A stretch of DNA of 64,000 nt from an uncultured Prevotella sp. (GTDB lineage Bacteria; Bacteroidota; Bacteroidia; Bacteroidales; Bacteroidaceae). The stretch lies in contig CAKPYB010000007.1 in the NCBI GenBank assembly GCA_934202525.1, positions 47,110 through 111,109 on the forward strand, in the 5' to 3' direction. Under the pieces are notes generated by a model. It was not told where the DNA came from, ran no database searches, and was given only the letters and a program-made list of their open reading frames with translations. Shown here piece after piece: positions 9,048 through 18,363 of this stretch. The position numbers were made by a program, and so were the translations under genes. Position 1 is the first letter of the stretch. The number at the start of each line of letters is the position of its first letter.

Positions 9048-9926
9048 CTAGCTGTAATATTCCTTCTTGCCGGCAGCCAGCGTATTCTTCATCAGCGAAC
9101 AGATGGTCATCGGACCAACGCCTCCCGGAACAGGAGTGATGAAGGAGCACTTCTCTGCCACCTCGTCGAATTTCACATCACCGTTCAGGCGGAAACCACT
9201 TTTCTTCGTAACATCAGGCACGCGGGTGGTACCCACATCAATGACTACGGCTCCCGGCTTCACCATATCGGCTGTCACGAAATCAGGACGGCCTATGGCT
9301 GCGATGATGATATCTGCCTCCTGGCACTCCTTCTTCAAATTCTTGGAATGGGAGTGGCATACGGTGACGGTAGCATCGCCATACTGCTTCTGCATCATCA
9401 GCTGAGCCATTGGCTTGCCTACGATGTTGCTTCGGCCCAGAATGACGCATTTCTTGCCACTGGTCTCAATATTGTAATGCTGCAGCAGGGTGAGGATACC
9501 GAGCGGAGTGGCAGAGATGAAACAAGGCATGCCGAGCGACATTCTGCCCACGTTTACTGGGTGGAATCCGTCTACATCCTTGCGGTAATCTATTGCCATG
9601 GTCACCTTCTGCTCATCGATGTGCTTAGGCAGAGGAAGCTGAACGATAAATCCGTCAACATCATCATCCTGGTTCAGCTTGTCTACACACCGCAGGAGCT
9701 CTTCTTCGGTAACATCCTCCTCATAACGGATGAGGGTCGACTTAAATCCACACTTCTCGCAGGCCAGCACCTTGTTTTTCACATAGGTTTCGCTGCCTCC
9801 GTCGTGCCCTACGAGCACGGCTACCAGGTGTGGCTGCTTGCCACCGTCGGCAACAATCTGTGCCACCTCCTGGGCTATCTGTTCCTTGATGGCGGCTGCC
9901 GTCGCCTTTCCGTCTATAAGCTGCAT
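9048..9926 (-). CDS. folD: Bifunctional methylene-THF dehydrogenase / methenyl-THF cyclohydrolase
   Basis: The 292-aa cytoplasmic enzyme interconverts 5,10-methylene-, methenyl- and 10-formyl-tetrahydrofolate using NADP(H). The catalytic lysine motif TYVKNK, the substrate motif QLPLPKHID, the Rossmann motif [14 protein letters not shown] and the C-terminal signature [11 protein letters not shown] are all present. The length is typical. It starts 31 bp downstream of ffh with no promoter in between, so the two form an operon, and a strong terminator follows. Confidence 0.97.
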   Translation of the reverse strand: MQLIDGKATAAAIKEQIAQEVAQIVADGGKQPHLVAVLVGHDGGSETYVKNKVLACEKCGFKSTLIRYEEDVTEEELLRCVDKLNQDDDVDGFIVQLPLPKHIDEQKVTMAIDYRKDVDGFHPVNVGRMSLGMPCFISATPLGILTLLQHYNIETSGKKCVILGRSNIVGKPMAQLMMQKQYGDATVTVCHSHSKNLKKECQEADIIIAAIGRPDFVTADMVKPGAVVIDVGTTRVPDVTKKSGFRLNGDVKFDEVAEKCSFITPVPGGVGPMTICSLMKNTLAAGKKEYYS

Positions 9927-9957
9927 TTTTATTCTTATTTTAACGTTTATACTTTTC

Positions 9958-11310
9958 TTACATGCCCGGCATCTTAGGCATGCCTGGCATACCCTTCATG
10001 CGGCTCATCATCTGCGCCATTTTGTTGCCGGTCATCATCTGCATCATCTTGCGGGTCTGGTCAAACTGCTTGATGAGTTTGTTCACCTCCTGAATGTTGG
10101 TGCCCGAACCCTTAGCGATGCGCTGGCGGCGTGATGTGTTGAGGATGGCTGGGTTGGTGCGCTCCTTAGGAGTCATACTCTGGATGATGGCCTCTACGCC
10201 CTTGAATGCATCCTCTGGGATATCTACGTCGCGGATAGCCTTACCTACACCCGGAATCATCGCTGCGAGATCCTTGATGTTACCCATCTTCTTGATCTGC
10301 TGGATCTGGTTGTAGAAATCGTTGAAGTCGAACTGGTTCTTTCTGATTTTCTTCTCCAGTTTCTTGGCCTCTTCCAGGTCGAACTGCTCCTGTGCGCGCT
10401 CTACGAGGGATACCACGTCACCCATGCCGAGGATTCGGTCTGCCATACGAGCTGGGTGGAATACATCAATGGCCTCCATCTTCTCACCGGTACCGATAAA
10501 CTTGATTGGCTTGGTTACCACGGTACGGATACTGAGGGCAGCACCACCACGGGTATCACCATCGAGCTTGGTGAGAACAACGCCGTTGAAGTCGAGACGA
10601 TCATTAAATTCCTTGGCTGTGTTTACGGCATCCTGACCGGTCATGGAGTCAACCACGAAGAGGGTTTCGTCTGGACGGAGATGATTTTTGAGATTGCTGA
10701 TCTCGTTCATCATCTGCTCATCAATGGCGAGACGTCCGGCTGTATCGACGATTACCACATCGTTGCCGTTAGTCTTAGCCTGCTGGATGGCATGGTCGGC
10801 GATACTGAGCACATCCTTGTTCTCAGGCTCGCTGTATACCGGAACACCCACCTGCTCACCCACTACATGGAGCTGCTGGATAGCTGCCGGACGGTAAACG
10901 TCGCAGGCCACGAGCAATGGCTTCTTGCCTTTCTTGGTCTTGAGCATGTTGGCAAGCTTGCCACTGAAGGTAGTCTTACCCGAACCCTGCAGACCGCTCA
11001 TGAGGATGACGGCCGGATGACTTTCGAGCTTCAATGGGGCTTCTTCGCCGCCCATGAGTTCTTCCAGTTCATCGTGCACCAACTTGATCATCAACTGTCC
11101 CGGCTTTACAGCAGTAAGTACATTCATGCCGAGTGCTTTCTCCTTCACCTTATTGGTGAATTCCTTAGCTACTTTATAGTTTACGTCGGCGTCGAGGAGT
11201 GCACGGCGCACATCCTTCATGGTTTCCGCCACGTTGATTTCTGTAATTTTTCCCTCGCCCTTCAATATTTTGAATGAGCGTTCCAGTCTATCACTTAAAT
11301 TTTCAAACAT
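9958..11310 (-). CDS. ffh: Signal recognition particle protein (SRP54 homologue)
   Basis: The 450-aa GTPase binds signal peptides of nascent membrane proteins together with 4.5S RNA and delivers them to FtsY. The N domain (1-85) and G domain (about 90-295) show [27 protein letters not shown] and [12 protein letters not shown]. The M domain (about 325-450) ends in a methionine-rich tail ([20 protein letters not shown]). The start is ATG 11308-11310, 25 bp downstream of a clear promoter. The partner gene downstream is folD. Confidence 0.97.
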   Translation of the reverse strand: MFENLSDRLERSFKILKGEGKITEINVAETMKDVRRALLDADVNYKVAKEFTNKVKEKALGMNVLTAVKPGQLMIKLVHDELEELMGGEEAPLKLESHPAVILMSGLQGSGKTTFSGKLANMLKTKKGKKPLLVACDVYRPAAIQQLHVVGEQVGVPVYSEPENKDVLSIADHAIQQAKTNGNDVVIVDTAGRLAIDEQMMNEISNLKNHLRPDETLFVVDSMTGQDAVNTAKEFNDRLDFNGVVLTKLDGDTRGGAALSIRTVVTKPIKFIGTGEKMEAIDVFHPARMADRILGMGDVVSLVERAQEQFDLEEAKKLEKKIRKNQFDFNDFYNQIQQIKKMGNIKDLAAMIPGVGKAIRDVDIPEDAFKGVEAIIQSMTPKERTNPAILNTSRRQRIAKGSGTNIQEVNKLIKQFDQTRKMMQMMTGNKMAQMMSRMKGMPGMPKMPGM

Positions 11311-11335
11311 TTTTCTTTCTTTATATTTTTGGCTA

Positions 11336-11366
11336 CAAAGATACGACTTTTTTTCGAGAAAGCCAA
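11336..11366 (-). promoter_or_regulatory. ffh-folD promoter
   Basis: On the minus strand TTGG (11363-11366), a 19-bp spacer and the exact -7 box TATCTTTG (11336-11343) are present. The predicted start lies about 20 nt before the ffh ATG. Confidence 0.6.
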
Positions 11367-11452
11367 CTTGTTTATGCTTTTTTTTATCCCGTCGGCTAAA
11401 ATAGCTGTCGCTCTGCCTTTCCCAAGTTCATTTCTTCAGTTTTCTCTTGTGC

Positions 11453-12112
11453 TTATTTTTCAGGATTCTCCTTCTTTTTCGATTTTGATTCAGCATCAGA
11501 AGTTGCTTTTTCCTCTTCTGTAGCCATTTCAGAAGGAGGATCTTTCTTTAAAGCCGAGACATCATACGGATTAGTCAATTCATACTTCTTCCCCGTTGCT
11601 TTTTCATAAGCAGCTACAACCGGATCCTTATGTTCCATTTTTTCAAATACCTTTTTAGCCTGTTGCAGATGCTTTCTATCACGTTTCCCCTGTTTATCCA
11701 TCCAGCCGAAAGCATCAAACCCGATGCCAGCAGATGAAGTTGGCAAAGAGTTTATCTTCTCCAGAATATCCTCTTCCATGTTTTTGATGCCTTCCTGATT
11801 CTTGCCCCAAACTGTCACTTCGCCTAATTGTTTGGCATCCGGCAAGAGAAACAGAGTATCCGGCAGTTCCTTGTACCGGATAGTTGCCTTCATAAAACCT
11901 GGTTTCGATACGGTTGCCGAGTCAAACTGATAGCGCATCGTCCAATAGCCCCGATAATCTGTTCTTGCCCAATGATTGTTATTGGTATGAATAAGTGCTT
12001 CACGAATAGGCACATGATTTTCTGCCGATGCGATAACACAAGTTTTCTGCGCATAGGCTACCTGCCCTAATATGGCAAGCAATACTGTTAAAATCAATAT
12101 GATACGCTTCAT
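11453..12112 (-). CDS. Secreted carboxypeptidase-regulatory-like (beta-sandwich) protein
   Basis: This 219-aa protein has a signal peptide (MKRIILILTVLLAILGQVAYA). A transthyretin-like CarboxypepD_reg fold follows (about 24-105: VIASAENHVPIREALIHTNN, TDYRGYWTMRY, VSKPGFMKATIRYKELPDTL, LLPDAKQLGEVTV), and then a charged helical C-terminus rich in E, K and S. It is likely periplasmic or surface-attached. Such domains precede TonB receptors in Bacteroidota, but no barrel follows here. Its function is unknown. Its upstream region carries repeated promoter-like boxes, and it is separate from ffh. Confidence 0.7.
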   Translation of the reverse strand: MKRIILILTVLLAILGQVAYAQKTCVIASAENHVPIREALIHTNNNHWARTDYRGYWTMRYQFDSATVSKPGFMKATIRYKELPDTLFLLPDAKQLGEVTVWGKNQEGIKNMEEDILEKINSLPTSSAGIGFDAFGWMDKQGKRDRKHLQQAKKVFEKMEHKDPVVAAYEKATGKKYELTNPYDVSALKKDPPSEMATEEEKATSDAESKSKKKENPEK

Positions 12113-12185
12113 GCTTTTTCTCTGATTTATATCTTTATCTTTGTACCAGACAAATTACTTATTCTTACTATATATGAATCTGATA

Positions 12186-12193
12186 CAAAAGTA
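12186..12193 (-). promoter_or_regulatory. Candidate -7 box upstream of the CarboxypepD_reg gene
   Basis: On the minus strand the sequence is TACTTTTG, an exact TAnnTTTG match, 74 bp before the gene start. I could not find a good -33 box at the right distance, so it is a candidate only. Confidence 0.3.
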
Positions 12194-12290
12194 ATGATTA
12201 AATCTGATACTTCATTAAATTCCCCAAGAAGTTTAAGTTCATTTAAAGAGTAATGTAAAAAAATTAAGCGTCTATAACAGTTGGTCGATT

Positions 12291-12350
12291 TATATAGTAT
12301 CATTCAAAGGTATATAGTATCATTCAAAGGTATATAGTATCATTCAAAGG
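12291..12350. repeat. Three perfect 20-bp tandem repeats carrying TACCTTTG boxes
   Basis: The unit TATATAGTATCATTCAAAGG occurs three times head to tail. On the minus strand the unit junctions read TACCTTTG, an exact Bacteroidota -7 box, at 20-bp intervals, facing the CarboxypepD_reg gene. The interval fits neither a -33/-7 pair nor a long repeat protein. It could be a stack of start sites or an array of operators. Confidence 0.85.
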
Positions 12351-12465
12351 AAAGATATGGTGTTTTCAACACTAAGAAATATTTTTATAAGTAAAAGCAT
12401 ATAGCCTTTAGAGTTCTTGCATATAGTCTTTTTAGTCAAAACACATAGCTTCCCAGATATTACCA

Positions 12466-12537
12466 CTAGGCTCAGCAGCTCTGCCGAGCCTAGTCAGCAG
12501 GTCTGCCGACTGCAGTCAGCACATCTGCCGAGCCTAG
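12466..12537. repeat. GC-rich triple 22-bp repeat with nested palindromes
   Basis: Three imperfect copies of TCAGCAGCTCTGCCGAGCCT start at 12472, 12494 and 12516. The first copy overlaps a palindrome whose arms CTAGGCTC (12466-12473) and GAGCCTAG (12486-12493) enclose a second GCAG/CTGC pair. It lies 70 bp past the stop of the GltD-like gene. It may end or protect that mRNA, but no T run follows. The rest of 12113-12607 is AT-rich and holds no gene I can support. Confidence 0.75.
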
Positions 12538-12607
12538 TGACAAATCCCAGTAAAAGCAGTTCCGTTACTGCAGAAATAATTCACTTAATTCTATTGAATT
12601 CATTTCA

Positions 12608-14089
12608 TTATTCTACTATTCCACGTTGCTCGATTCTCTTAGCCTCTTCAAGAAGCTTGATGGCATCTACATACTGAGCGATGCCCTGAGCCACCTCCTT
12701 GGCAGCCTTCATTGCCAGGACTACAGTCTGCGGACGGTGTACTACATCACCTCCGGCAAACACACCGCGACGGGTGGTCATACCGAACGGACGTTCAACA
12801 ACTTTTACATATCCCTTCTCATCCACCTCGATTCCGGCAGTGGTAGAAACGATACGGTTGGCAGGTCTTGAACCGATAGCGAGATAGATTCTGTCGAATT
12901 TTTCTACCCTTTCACCCTCAGGAGTGTTCAGCACACAGCTTCCCAGACGGCCGTTTTTGCCCTTCAGAAAGGCCTCGACGGTAGTTTTCCACTCAAATTT
13001 CACGCCTTCCTTCACAGCATCTTCATATTCGCTCCGGATGGCAGGCATCTCTTCCTGGGTCTTACGGTACAGCACGGTAACGTCGGCACCCAGTCGGATA
13101 GCGGTACGGGCAGCATCCATGGCCACGTTTCCGCCGCCAATGACACCCACCTTCTCACCGTCGCGCAGCGGAACCATGTCGCGGGTCAAAGCGCCTTCGT
13201 TATAGGCATTCACGTTATGCAGAAAGTATGTACTCTGGCTCACACCGTGGAGCTTTGAGCCCGGTGTAGAGTCCATGTTCTGAGGCACGCTGGTACCTGT
13301 GCCCATAAAGATGGCGTCGTAGCCTGCACGGAACAGACTGTCGATGGTCACATTGTTCTCGCCCACCATGCAATTGGTGATAAACTGCACGCCGAGGGCA
13401 GCAATCTTAGCCACCTCATCGCGCACTACCGACTTAGGCAAGCGATACTCAGGAATACCGTACATCAACACGCCTCCCGGCTCAGCCTGGCCCTCGAAAA
13501 TGGTGACGTTGAAGCCCTGACGCGCCAGATCGCCGGCTACGGTCAAGCCCGCTGGACCCGAACCGATGACTGCCACACGGCCACGTGTTTTCTGTGGCAA
13601 CATCTCGCGCGAAAGGTTCATCTTGGTATCAAAATCGGCAATAAACTGCTCCAGTTTGCCGATCTGTACCGGTTTTCCTTTCTTTCCGAGCACGCAGTTG
13701 CCCTGACACTGTTTCTCATGAGGGCATACACGGCCACAGATGGCCGGCAGGTTGCTTTTGGCATTGATGATGCTCATCGCTGCACCCATGTTACCCATAG
13801 AAAGTTCGTGTACGAAATCTGGAATGTCGTTACCAATCGGGCATCCCTTCTTGCACTGCGGAATCTTGCAGTGGAGGCAGCGTTTAGCCTCCTCAATGGC
13901 CTCGCGGGTAGAAAACCCCTCGTTCACTACCTGGAAGGCAGCAGCATCCGCCTGCTGTTCAGCTGCATCATTCTGTTTTGCAGCATCGGCAGTTTCCGTC
14001 TGCTTCACTATTGTTTCTGTTGTATTCTGCCCAGCGGTCTGTGCCTCTGCAGCATTCTTCATATTTTTCATTTCTTTCTGTTCACTCAT
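12608..14089 (-). CDS. GltD-like FAD/NAD(P) oxidoreductase (glutamate synthase small-subunit family)
   Basis: This 493-aa protein resembles the NADPH-oxidising subunit of glutamate synthase and its relatives (NfnB, SudA). After an unusual ~55-residue N-terminal extension rich in A, Q, T and E come two 4Fe-4S cysteine clusters (CLHCKIPQCKKGCP and CGRVCPHEKQCQGNC), the FAD site VAVIGSGPAGLTVAG (near 172) and the NAD(P) site VGVIGGGNVAMDAA (near 315). It ends in the family pattern GVFAGGDVVHRPQTVVLAMKAA. No large GltB subunit or NfnA is adjacent, so its electron partner is unknown. It is a single-gene unit between the aromatic operon and the repeat region. Confidence 0.85.
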   Translation of the reverse strand: MSEQKEMKNMKNAAEAQTAGQNTTETIVKQTETADAAKQNDAAEQQADAAAFQVVNEGFSTREAIEEAKRCLHCKIPQCKKGCPIGNDIPDFVHELSMGNMGAAMSIINAKSNLPAICGRVCPHEKQCQGNCVLGKKGKPVQIGKLEQFIADFDTKMNLSREMLPQKTRGRVAVIGSGPAGLTVAGDLARQGFNVTIFEGQAEPGGVLMYGIPEYRLPKSVVRDEVAKIAALGVQFITNCMVGENNVTIDSLFRAGYDAIFMGTGTSVPQNMDSTPGSKLHGVSQSTYFLHNVNAYNEGALTRDMVPLRDGEKVGVIGGGNVAMDAARTAIRLGADVTVLYRKTQEEMPAIRSEYEDAVKEGVKFEWKTTVEAFLKGKNGRLGSCVLNTPEGERVEKFDRIYLAIGSRPANRIVSTTAGIEVDEKGYVKVVERPFGMTTRRGVFAGGDVVHRPQTVVLAMKAAKEVAQGIAQYVDAIKLLEEAKRIEQRGIVE

Positions 14090-14237
14090 AATAGAACTGC
14101 TCTCCTGTTTTATTGATTCTACAATCTATCCTTTGATTTGTGGGTGCAAAGGTACAAATAATATTTCATAAATCGCCCATCCTCCTTACATATTTTCATT
14201 TTTGCCGCTTTTTTCCTTATTATCTACAAAAAAAGCC

Positions 14238-14299
14238 CTACATTCACATGCAAGGCCTTAAAATAAATACTTTTATGAAGGTTCTACATTCACATGCAA
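14238..14299. repeat. Direct repeat pair in the 14090-14360 gap
   Basis: CTACATTCACATGCAA occurs at 14238-14253 and again at 14284-14299. A TACCTTTG -7 box for the GltD-like gene lies at about 14149-14156 on the minus strand. No other feature is evident in this gap apart from the hairpin at 14319-14347. Confidence 0.6.
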
Positions 14300-14318
14300 A
14301 ACTTGCAAATATACGGAG

Positions 14319-14347
14319 GAGAGGGCAATTGTTAAGGTTGCCCTCTC
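14319..14347 (-). terminator. Hairpin after tyrA, probable end of the aromatic operon
   Basis: GAGAGGGCAA (14319-14328) and TTGCCCTCTC (14338-14347) form a perfect 10-bp stem 14 bp past the tyrA stop. On the minus strand a T run precedes rather than follows the stem, so termination efficiency is uncertain. Confidence 0.5.
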
Positions 14348-14360
14348 AGAAAAAACAATT

Positions 14361-15158
14361 TTATTTTTCTTTAATCTCAATATCTTCCTTCACATGATTA
14401 CGTATCTTGGTAAGGAAGAGTTTCATACGCTTCGCATCCTTGTGGTCGATGATGTCGATGAGCTCAGCAAGCTCCTCTCTGATCTGTGCCACCTGACCCG
14501 ATGTGTATGGATTGAAGAGGATTTCCTGCAACAGGTAATCATCTTCGTTGAGCACGCCCTTGGCTATCTGCATGTGGCGCTTGAAGGTGGTGCCCGGAGC
14601 ATCCTGGTGCTTCATCACTGCCGCAAAGGCAAAGGTGCTCACGAAAGGAATACTCAGCGAGTAGGCCACCGTCTGGTCGTGCTCATCAAATGTATACTCA
14701 TGCAGACTCAACCCCAACTTCTGGTAGAGGTCCTTGAAGAATATCTTGCCCATGTAGTCACCCTCCTTGATGATAACCGCATTCTCCTCTGAAAGCTGGT
14801 TCAGATTGGCAAAGGTTGGACCAAACATAGGGTGCGTACTCACGAAGCGGAAACCGCTCTTCTCGTAAAACTCCTGCAGCCCGGTCTTTACCGAAGCTAT
14901 GTCGCTGATAATGCAGTCGTGAGAAAGATGTGGCAACACCTCTTCAAAGGCTGGCAGCGTATATTTTACCGTCACCGCATTGATGACCAGTTCGGGGCTG
15001 AACATCTCTATCTCTTCCATCTTGGTGAAGCGGTAACAGTTGTAGGTGAAGCGCAGACGCTTGGCATCCTTCTCGTAAACCGCCACCTCGTGGTCGAAAC
15101 TGAGCAGGTCGATGAAGAAACTTCCCATCTTACCTGCTCCCATAATCAATATTCTCAT
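14361..15158 (-). CDS. tyrA: Prephenate dehydrogenase
   Basis: The 265-aa enzyme oxidises prephenate to 4-hydroxyphenylpyruvate in tyrosine synthesis. The NAD-binding motif ILIMGAGKMGSFFIDLL starts at residue 3, VINAVTVKYTLPAFEEVLPHL follows, and the active-site loop STHPMFGPTFANL is near 108-120. The C-terminal helical domain (about 150-265) is complete, while a fused chorismate mutase or ACT domain is absent. It is the last gene of the pheA-aminotransferase-DAHPS/CM-tyrA operon and starts 13 bp after the DAHPS/CM stop. Confidence 0.92.
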   Translation of the reverse strand: MRILIMGAGKMGSFFIDLLSFDHEVAVYEKDAKRLRFTYNCYRFTKMEEIEMFSPELVINAVTVKYTLPAFEEVLPHLSHDCIISDIASVKTGLQEFYEKSGFRFVSTHPMFGPTFANLNQLSEENAVIIKEGDYMGKIFFKDLYQKLGLSLHEYTFDEHDQTVAYSLSIPFVSTFAFAAVMKHQDAPGTTFKRHMQIAKGVLNEDDYLLQEILFNPYTSGQVAQIREELAELIDIIDHKDAKRMKLFLTKIRNHVKEDIEIKEK

Positions 15159-15171
15159 CGCCAGTTTCCTT

Positions 15172-16239
15172 TTACTTCTGGTTCAGGATTTCCAACTGCT
15201 GACGGACACTCTCCTCATGGATGTGCTCGAAAATCTGAGCGGCAAACTCAGGGCTCATGCCGCAGAGGGCTGCCTGGGCACCACGCTTGTCGAGAATCTC
15301 GTTGTAACGGTTGGTCTGAACGATGGTCATGTTGTGCTCCTTCTTGTAGGTACCAATCTCGCGGCAAACGCGCATACGCTTAGCCAGGAGATCCATCAGC
15401 TGGTTGTCGCACTCGTCAATCTGACCGCGCAGCTGGTGCAGACCCTCTGTAGAATAATGCTCATCGCGCACTACGAGGAGGCTGAGGATGTAATCCAGCA
15501 CCTCTGGGGTAACCTGCTGCTTGGCATCGCTCCATGCATCGTCTGGGCTGCAGTGGCTCTCAACGATGAGTCCATCGAAACCTAAGTCCATTGCCTGCTG
15601 GCAGAGAGGGGCGATGAGGTCGCGTCGGCCGCCGATGTGGCTAGGATCGCAGATGATTGGCAACTGTGGTATGCGGCGGTGCAACTCAATAGGAATCTGC
15701 CACATAGGAAGGTTGCGGTAAATCTTCTTATCGAAGCTGGAGAATCCGCGGTGGATGGCACCGAGTTTCTTGATGCCTGCCTGGTTGATGCGCTGCAGGG
15801 CACCGATCCAAAGCTCGAGGTCTGGGTTTACCGGGTTCTTAACGAGCACAGGCACGTCTACGCCCTGAAGGCTGTCGGCAAGTGCCTGCATGGCGAATGG
15901 GTTGGCAGATGTACGTGCGCCTACCCACAGAATGTCGATTCCATATTTCAGTGCGAGCTCTACATGCTCTGGGGTAGCCACCTCAGTAGCTGTCAGCATG
16001 CCTGTTTCTTCCTTCACCTGCTTCATCCAAGGCAAGGCTTGCTCGCCGTTGCCCTCGAAGCCTCCCGGTTTGGTGCGTGGCTTCCATACACCGGCGCGGA
16101 ACATGTGGCAACCCTTGGCAGCCAACTGCTTAGCGGTAGTCATAACCTGCTCTTCTGTCTCTGCCGAGCAAGGGCCGGCAATGACGCAAGGGCGTTCCTG
16201 ATCACTAGGAAAATTCAATGGTTCTAATTCTAATTCCAT
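15172..16239 (-). CDS. Bifunctional DAHP synthase / chorismate mutase (type II)
   Basis: This 355-aa fusion catalyses the first step of the shikimate pathway and, through its C-terminal domain, chorismate to prephenate. The DAHP-synthase barrel covers about residues 1-260 (VIAGPCSAETEEQV, FRAGVWKPRTKPGGFEG, WVGARTSANPFAMQ, CDPSHIGGRRDLI, VESHCSPDDAWSDAKQQ). The chorismate-mutase helices cover about 270-350 (LRGQIDECDNQLMDLLAKRM, IGTYKKEHNM). This DAHPS-CM order is common in Bacteroidota. The CM domain supplies prephenate to both pheA and tyrA in the same operon. Confidence 0.93.
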   Translation of the reverse strand: MELELEPLNFPSDQERPCVIAGPCSAETEEQVMTTAKQLAAKGCHMFRAGVWKPRTKPGGFEGNGEQALPWMKQVKEETGMLTATEVATPEHVELALKYGIDILWVGARTSANPFAMQALADSLQGVDVPVLVKNPVNPDLELWIGALQRINQAGIKKLGAIHRGFSSFDKKIYRNLPMWQIPIELHRRIPQLPIICDPSHIGGRRDLIAPLCQQAMDLGFDGLIVESHCSPDDAWSDAKQQVTPEVLDYILSLLVVRDEHYSTEGLHQLRGQIDECDNQLMDLLAKRMRVCREIGTYKKEHNMTIVQTNRYNEILDKRGAQAALCGMSPEFAAQIFEHIHEESVRQQLEILNQK

Positions 16240-16296
16240 AGTCGTATATTTTTTGTTTTTTACTTTTTTCTTTTTTACCTTTTTACTTTTTTACCT

Positions 16297-17460
16297 TTAA
16301 AAGATTTTCTTGATCCTCTCCAGGGCTTCTTTCATCTTCTCATCCTTGGCACAGAGGCTGATACGGATGTAACGCTTGCCGTTGGTTCCGAAGATGAAGC
16401 CAGGGGTGATGAAGACGCGAGCCTCATGCAGCACCTTCTCTGTCAGGTCTTCTACATCGGCATATTTCTCAGGTATCTTGCCCCAGAGGAACATGCCTAC
16501 CTGGTTAGGGTCAAACTGGCAGTCGAGCACCTTCATGATCTCCTCGGCAATGTCGCGGCGGCGGCGGTAGTTCTGGATGTTGTTCTCGCGGTGCCATTCA
16601 TCCGTGTTGTTCAACATCGCCTCGGCAGCTGCCAACTGTATGCCTCGGAAGCTTCCGTTGTCAATGTTGCTCTTCACCTTCAGAATCCATGAGATGAAGG
16701 TCTTGTTGCTCGAAATCATCGCCACACGCCAGCCTGGCATGTTGTGGCTCTTGCTCAGGGAATTGAACTCGATGCAGCAGTCCTTAGCTCCCGGCACCTG
16801 CATGATGCTCATAGGGTGCTCGTTGAGGATGAGCGAATATGGGTTGTCGTTTACCACCACGATGTTGTGCTTCTGGGCGAATGCCACCAGCTTTTCGTAG
16901 GTTTCGCGCTTTGCCACACCGCCTGTCGGCATGTTAGGATAGTTGGTCCACATCAGTTTTACGTGGCTCAGGTCCATCTTTTCCAGAGCGTCGAAATCGG
17001 GCTGCCATCCGTTATCCTCTCTCAGATCGTAGTAGGTAATCTTGGTACCCAGAATCTTGTTGATGGCGGTGTAGGTAGGGTATCCCGGGTTCGGGATAAG
17101 CACCTCATCGCCAGGGTTGCAGAAGGCGAGCGTTACGTGCAGAATGCCTTCCTTGCTACCTATGAGGGGCTGGATTTCTGTAACCCAGTCGAGGTCTACA
17201 TCATACCAGCGCTTATAGAAACCAGCCATTGCTTTGCGCAACTCTGGTATGCCCACCGTAGGCTGATATCCGTGTGCGTTTGGATTGTTGGCTACCTCGC
17301 AGAGCTTATCAATGGTCTGCTTAGAAGGCGGCATGTCTGGACTTCCGATGGCCAGACTGATGATGTCTTTGCCCTCGGCATTAAGCTTAGCCACTTCCTT
17401 CAGCTTGCGGCTGAAGTAGTATTCCTGTATTTCCGTTACTCTATTGGCTGGTTGTATCAT
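16297..17460 (-). CDS. PLP-dependent class I/II aminotransferase (aromatic operon)
   Basis: The 387-aa fold-type I aminotransferase probably transaminates phenylpyruvate and hydroxyphenylpyruvate, given its operon partners pheA and tyrA. The PLP lysine lies in NSLSKSHNMPGWRV. ISLAIGSPDMPPS, LIGSKEGILHV, NYPNMPTGG, VVNDNPYS and the C-terminal RIS motif are typical of the aspartate/LL-diaminopimelate aminotransferase group, so an aspartate or DAP role cannot be excluded. It lies 43 bp after pheA, in a gap made of TTAACT-like words. Confidence 0.88.
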   Translation of the reverse strand: MIQPANRVTEIQEYYFSRKLKEVAKLNAEGKDIISLAIGSPDMPPSKQTIDKLCEVANNPNAHGYQPTVGIPELRKAMAGFYKRWYDVDLDWVTEIQPLIGSKEGILHVTLAFCNPGDEVLIPNPGYPTYTAINKILGTKITYYDLREDNGWQPDFDALEKMDLSHVKLMWTNYPNMPTGGVAKRETYEKLVAFAQKHNIVVVNDNPYSLILNEHPMSIMQVPGAKDCCIEFNSLSKSHNMPGWRVAMISSNKTFISWILKVKSNIDNGSFRGIQLAAAEAMLNNTDEWHRENNIQNYRRRRDIAEEIMKVLDCQFDPNQVGMFLWGKIPEKYADVEDLTEKVLHEARVFITPGFIFGTNGKRYIRISLCAKDEKMKEALERIKKIF

Positions 17461-17503
17461 AATTCTTATCTTTAACTCTTAACTGTAAACTGTTAACTAT
17501 AAA

Positions 17504-18337
17504 TTATTCTTTTTCCTCATATTCTCCCAACACCTTTATCTTCTTCACGAGCGGCGTAATGGCGTCGATGCTCTGGCGGTATCGGGTCAGGTTGTCGAAG
17601 GTGAGGTCTACGTAGAAGAGGTATTCCCACTCATGTCCGATGTTTGGCAGCGACTGGATCTTGGTGAGATTGATGTCGTAGAAACTCAGGATGGTGAGCA
17701 CCTTGGAGAGCGATCCCTTATCGTGAGCCAGACTGAAGACGATGCTCGCCTTGTTGGCCTTTTCGATGGGACGGAGCAGGGCTGCCTTCTGCGGATTGCA
17801 GACCACGAGGAATCGGGTGTAGTTGTGCGGATTGTCGTGGATGTCTTCCTGCAGCACCTTCATGCCGTACATGTGGGCGGCGTAAGAAGAGCAGATGGCT
17901 GCCCATCCCCTTACCTTGTGCTGGGCGATATAGGCTGCCGAGCCTGCGGTATCTTCTGCCTCCACCGCCTTGAGGTCGGGATGGTTGGCTAGGAACTTGC
18001 CGCACTGCATGAGGGCTACCGGATGGGAGTGAACCTCCTGCAGGGTGCTCCAGTCGTCTTCTGGCAGACAGCAGATGCTGTGCTCTATATGGAGCTTGTG
18101 TTCGCCTACCACGGTGGTTCCGCTCTGCCGGAGCAGTTCGTAATTGTGGAGCAGGCTGCCCGCAATGGTGTTTTCAATGGCGCAGATGCCTACTACCGTA
18201 GGGTCGCGCTTGATGTTTTCGAACACCTCTTCGAAGGTAGCACAACAGATGATTTCAATCTGTTCGCCCTCGAAATACTGGTGGGCGGTAATGTCGTGGA
18301 AAGATCCCAGCTCTCCTTGAATTGCTATTCTCTTCAT
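17504..18337 (-). CDS. pheA: Prephenate dehydratase
   Basis: The 277-aa enzyme converts prephenate to phenylpyruvate. The PDT domain (about 1-180) shows IAIQGELGSFHD, the glutamate-containing CAIENTIAGSLLHNYELL, and RGWAAICSSYAAHMYG followed by NYTRFLVV. A C-terminal ACT domain (about 190-275: IVFSLAHDKGSLSKVLTIL, LTKIQSLPN) should bind phenylalanine for feedback control. I chose ATG 18335-18337 (MKRIAIQG). A 15-codon upstream extension runs into the attenuator stem. It is the first structural gene of the aromatic operon and is controlled by the leader described at 18364-18513. Confidence 0.93.
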   Translation of the reverse strand: MKRIAIQGELGSFHDITAHQYFEGEQIEIICCATFEEVFENIKRDPTVVGICAIENTIAGSLLHNYELLRQSGTTVVGEHKLHIEHSICCLPEDDWSTLQEVHSHPVALMQCGKFLANHPDLKAVEAEDTAGSAAYIAQHKVRGWAAICSSYAAHMYGMKVLQEDIHDNPHNYTRFLVVCNPQKAALLRPIEKANKASIVFSLAHDKGSLSKVLTILSFYDINLTKIQSLPNIGHEWEYLFYVDLTFDNLTRYRQSIDAITPLVKKIKVLGEYEEKE

Positions 18338-18363
18338 GTTTCTTTTATCTTGTCTAATGTTAC

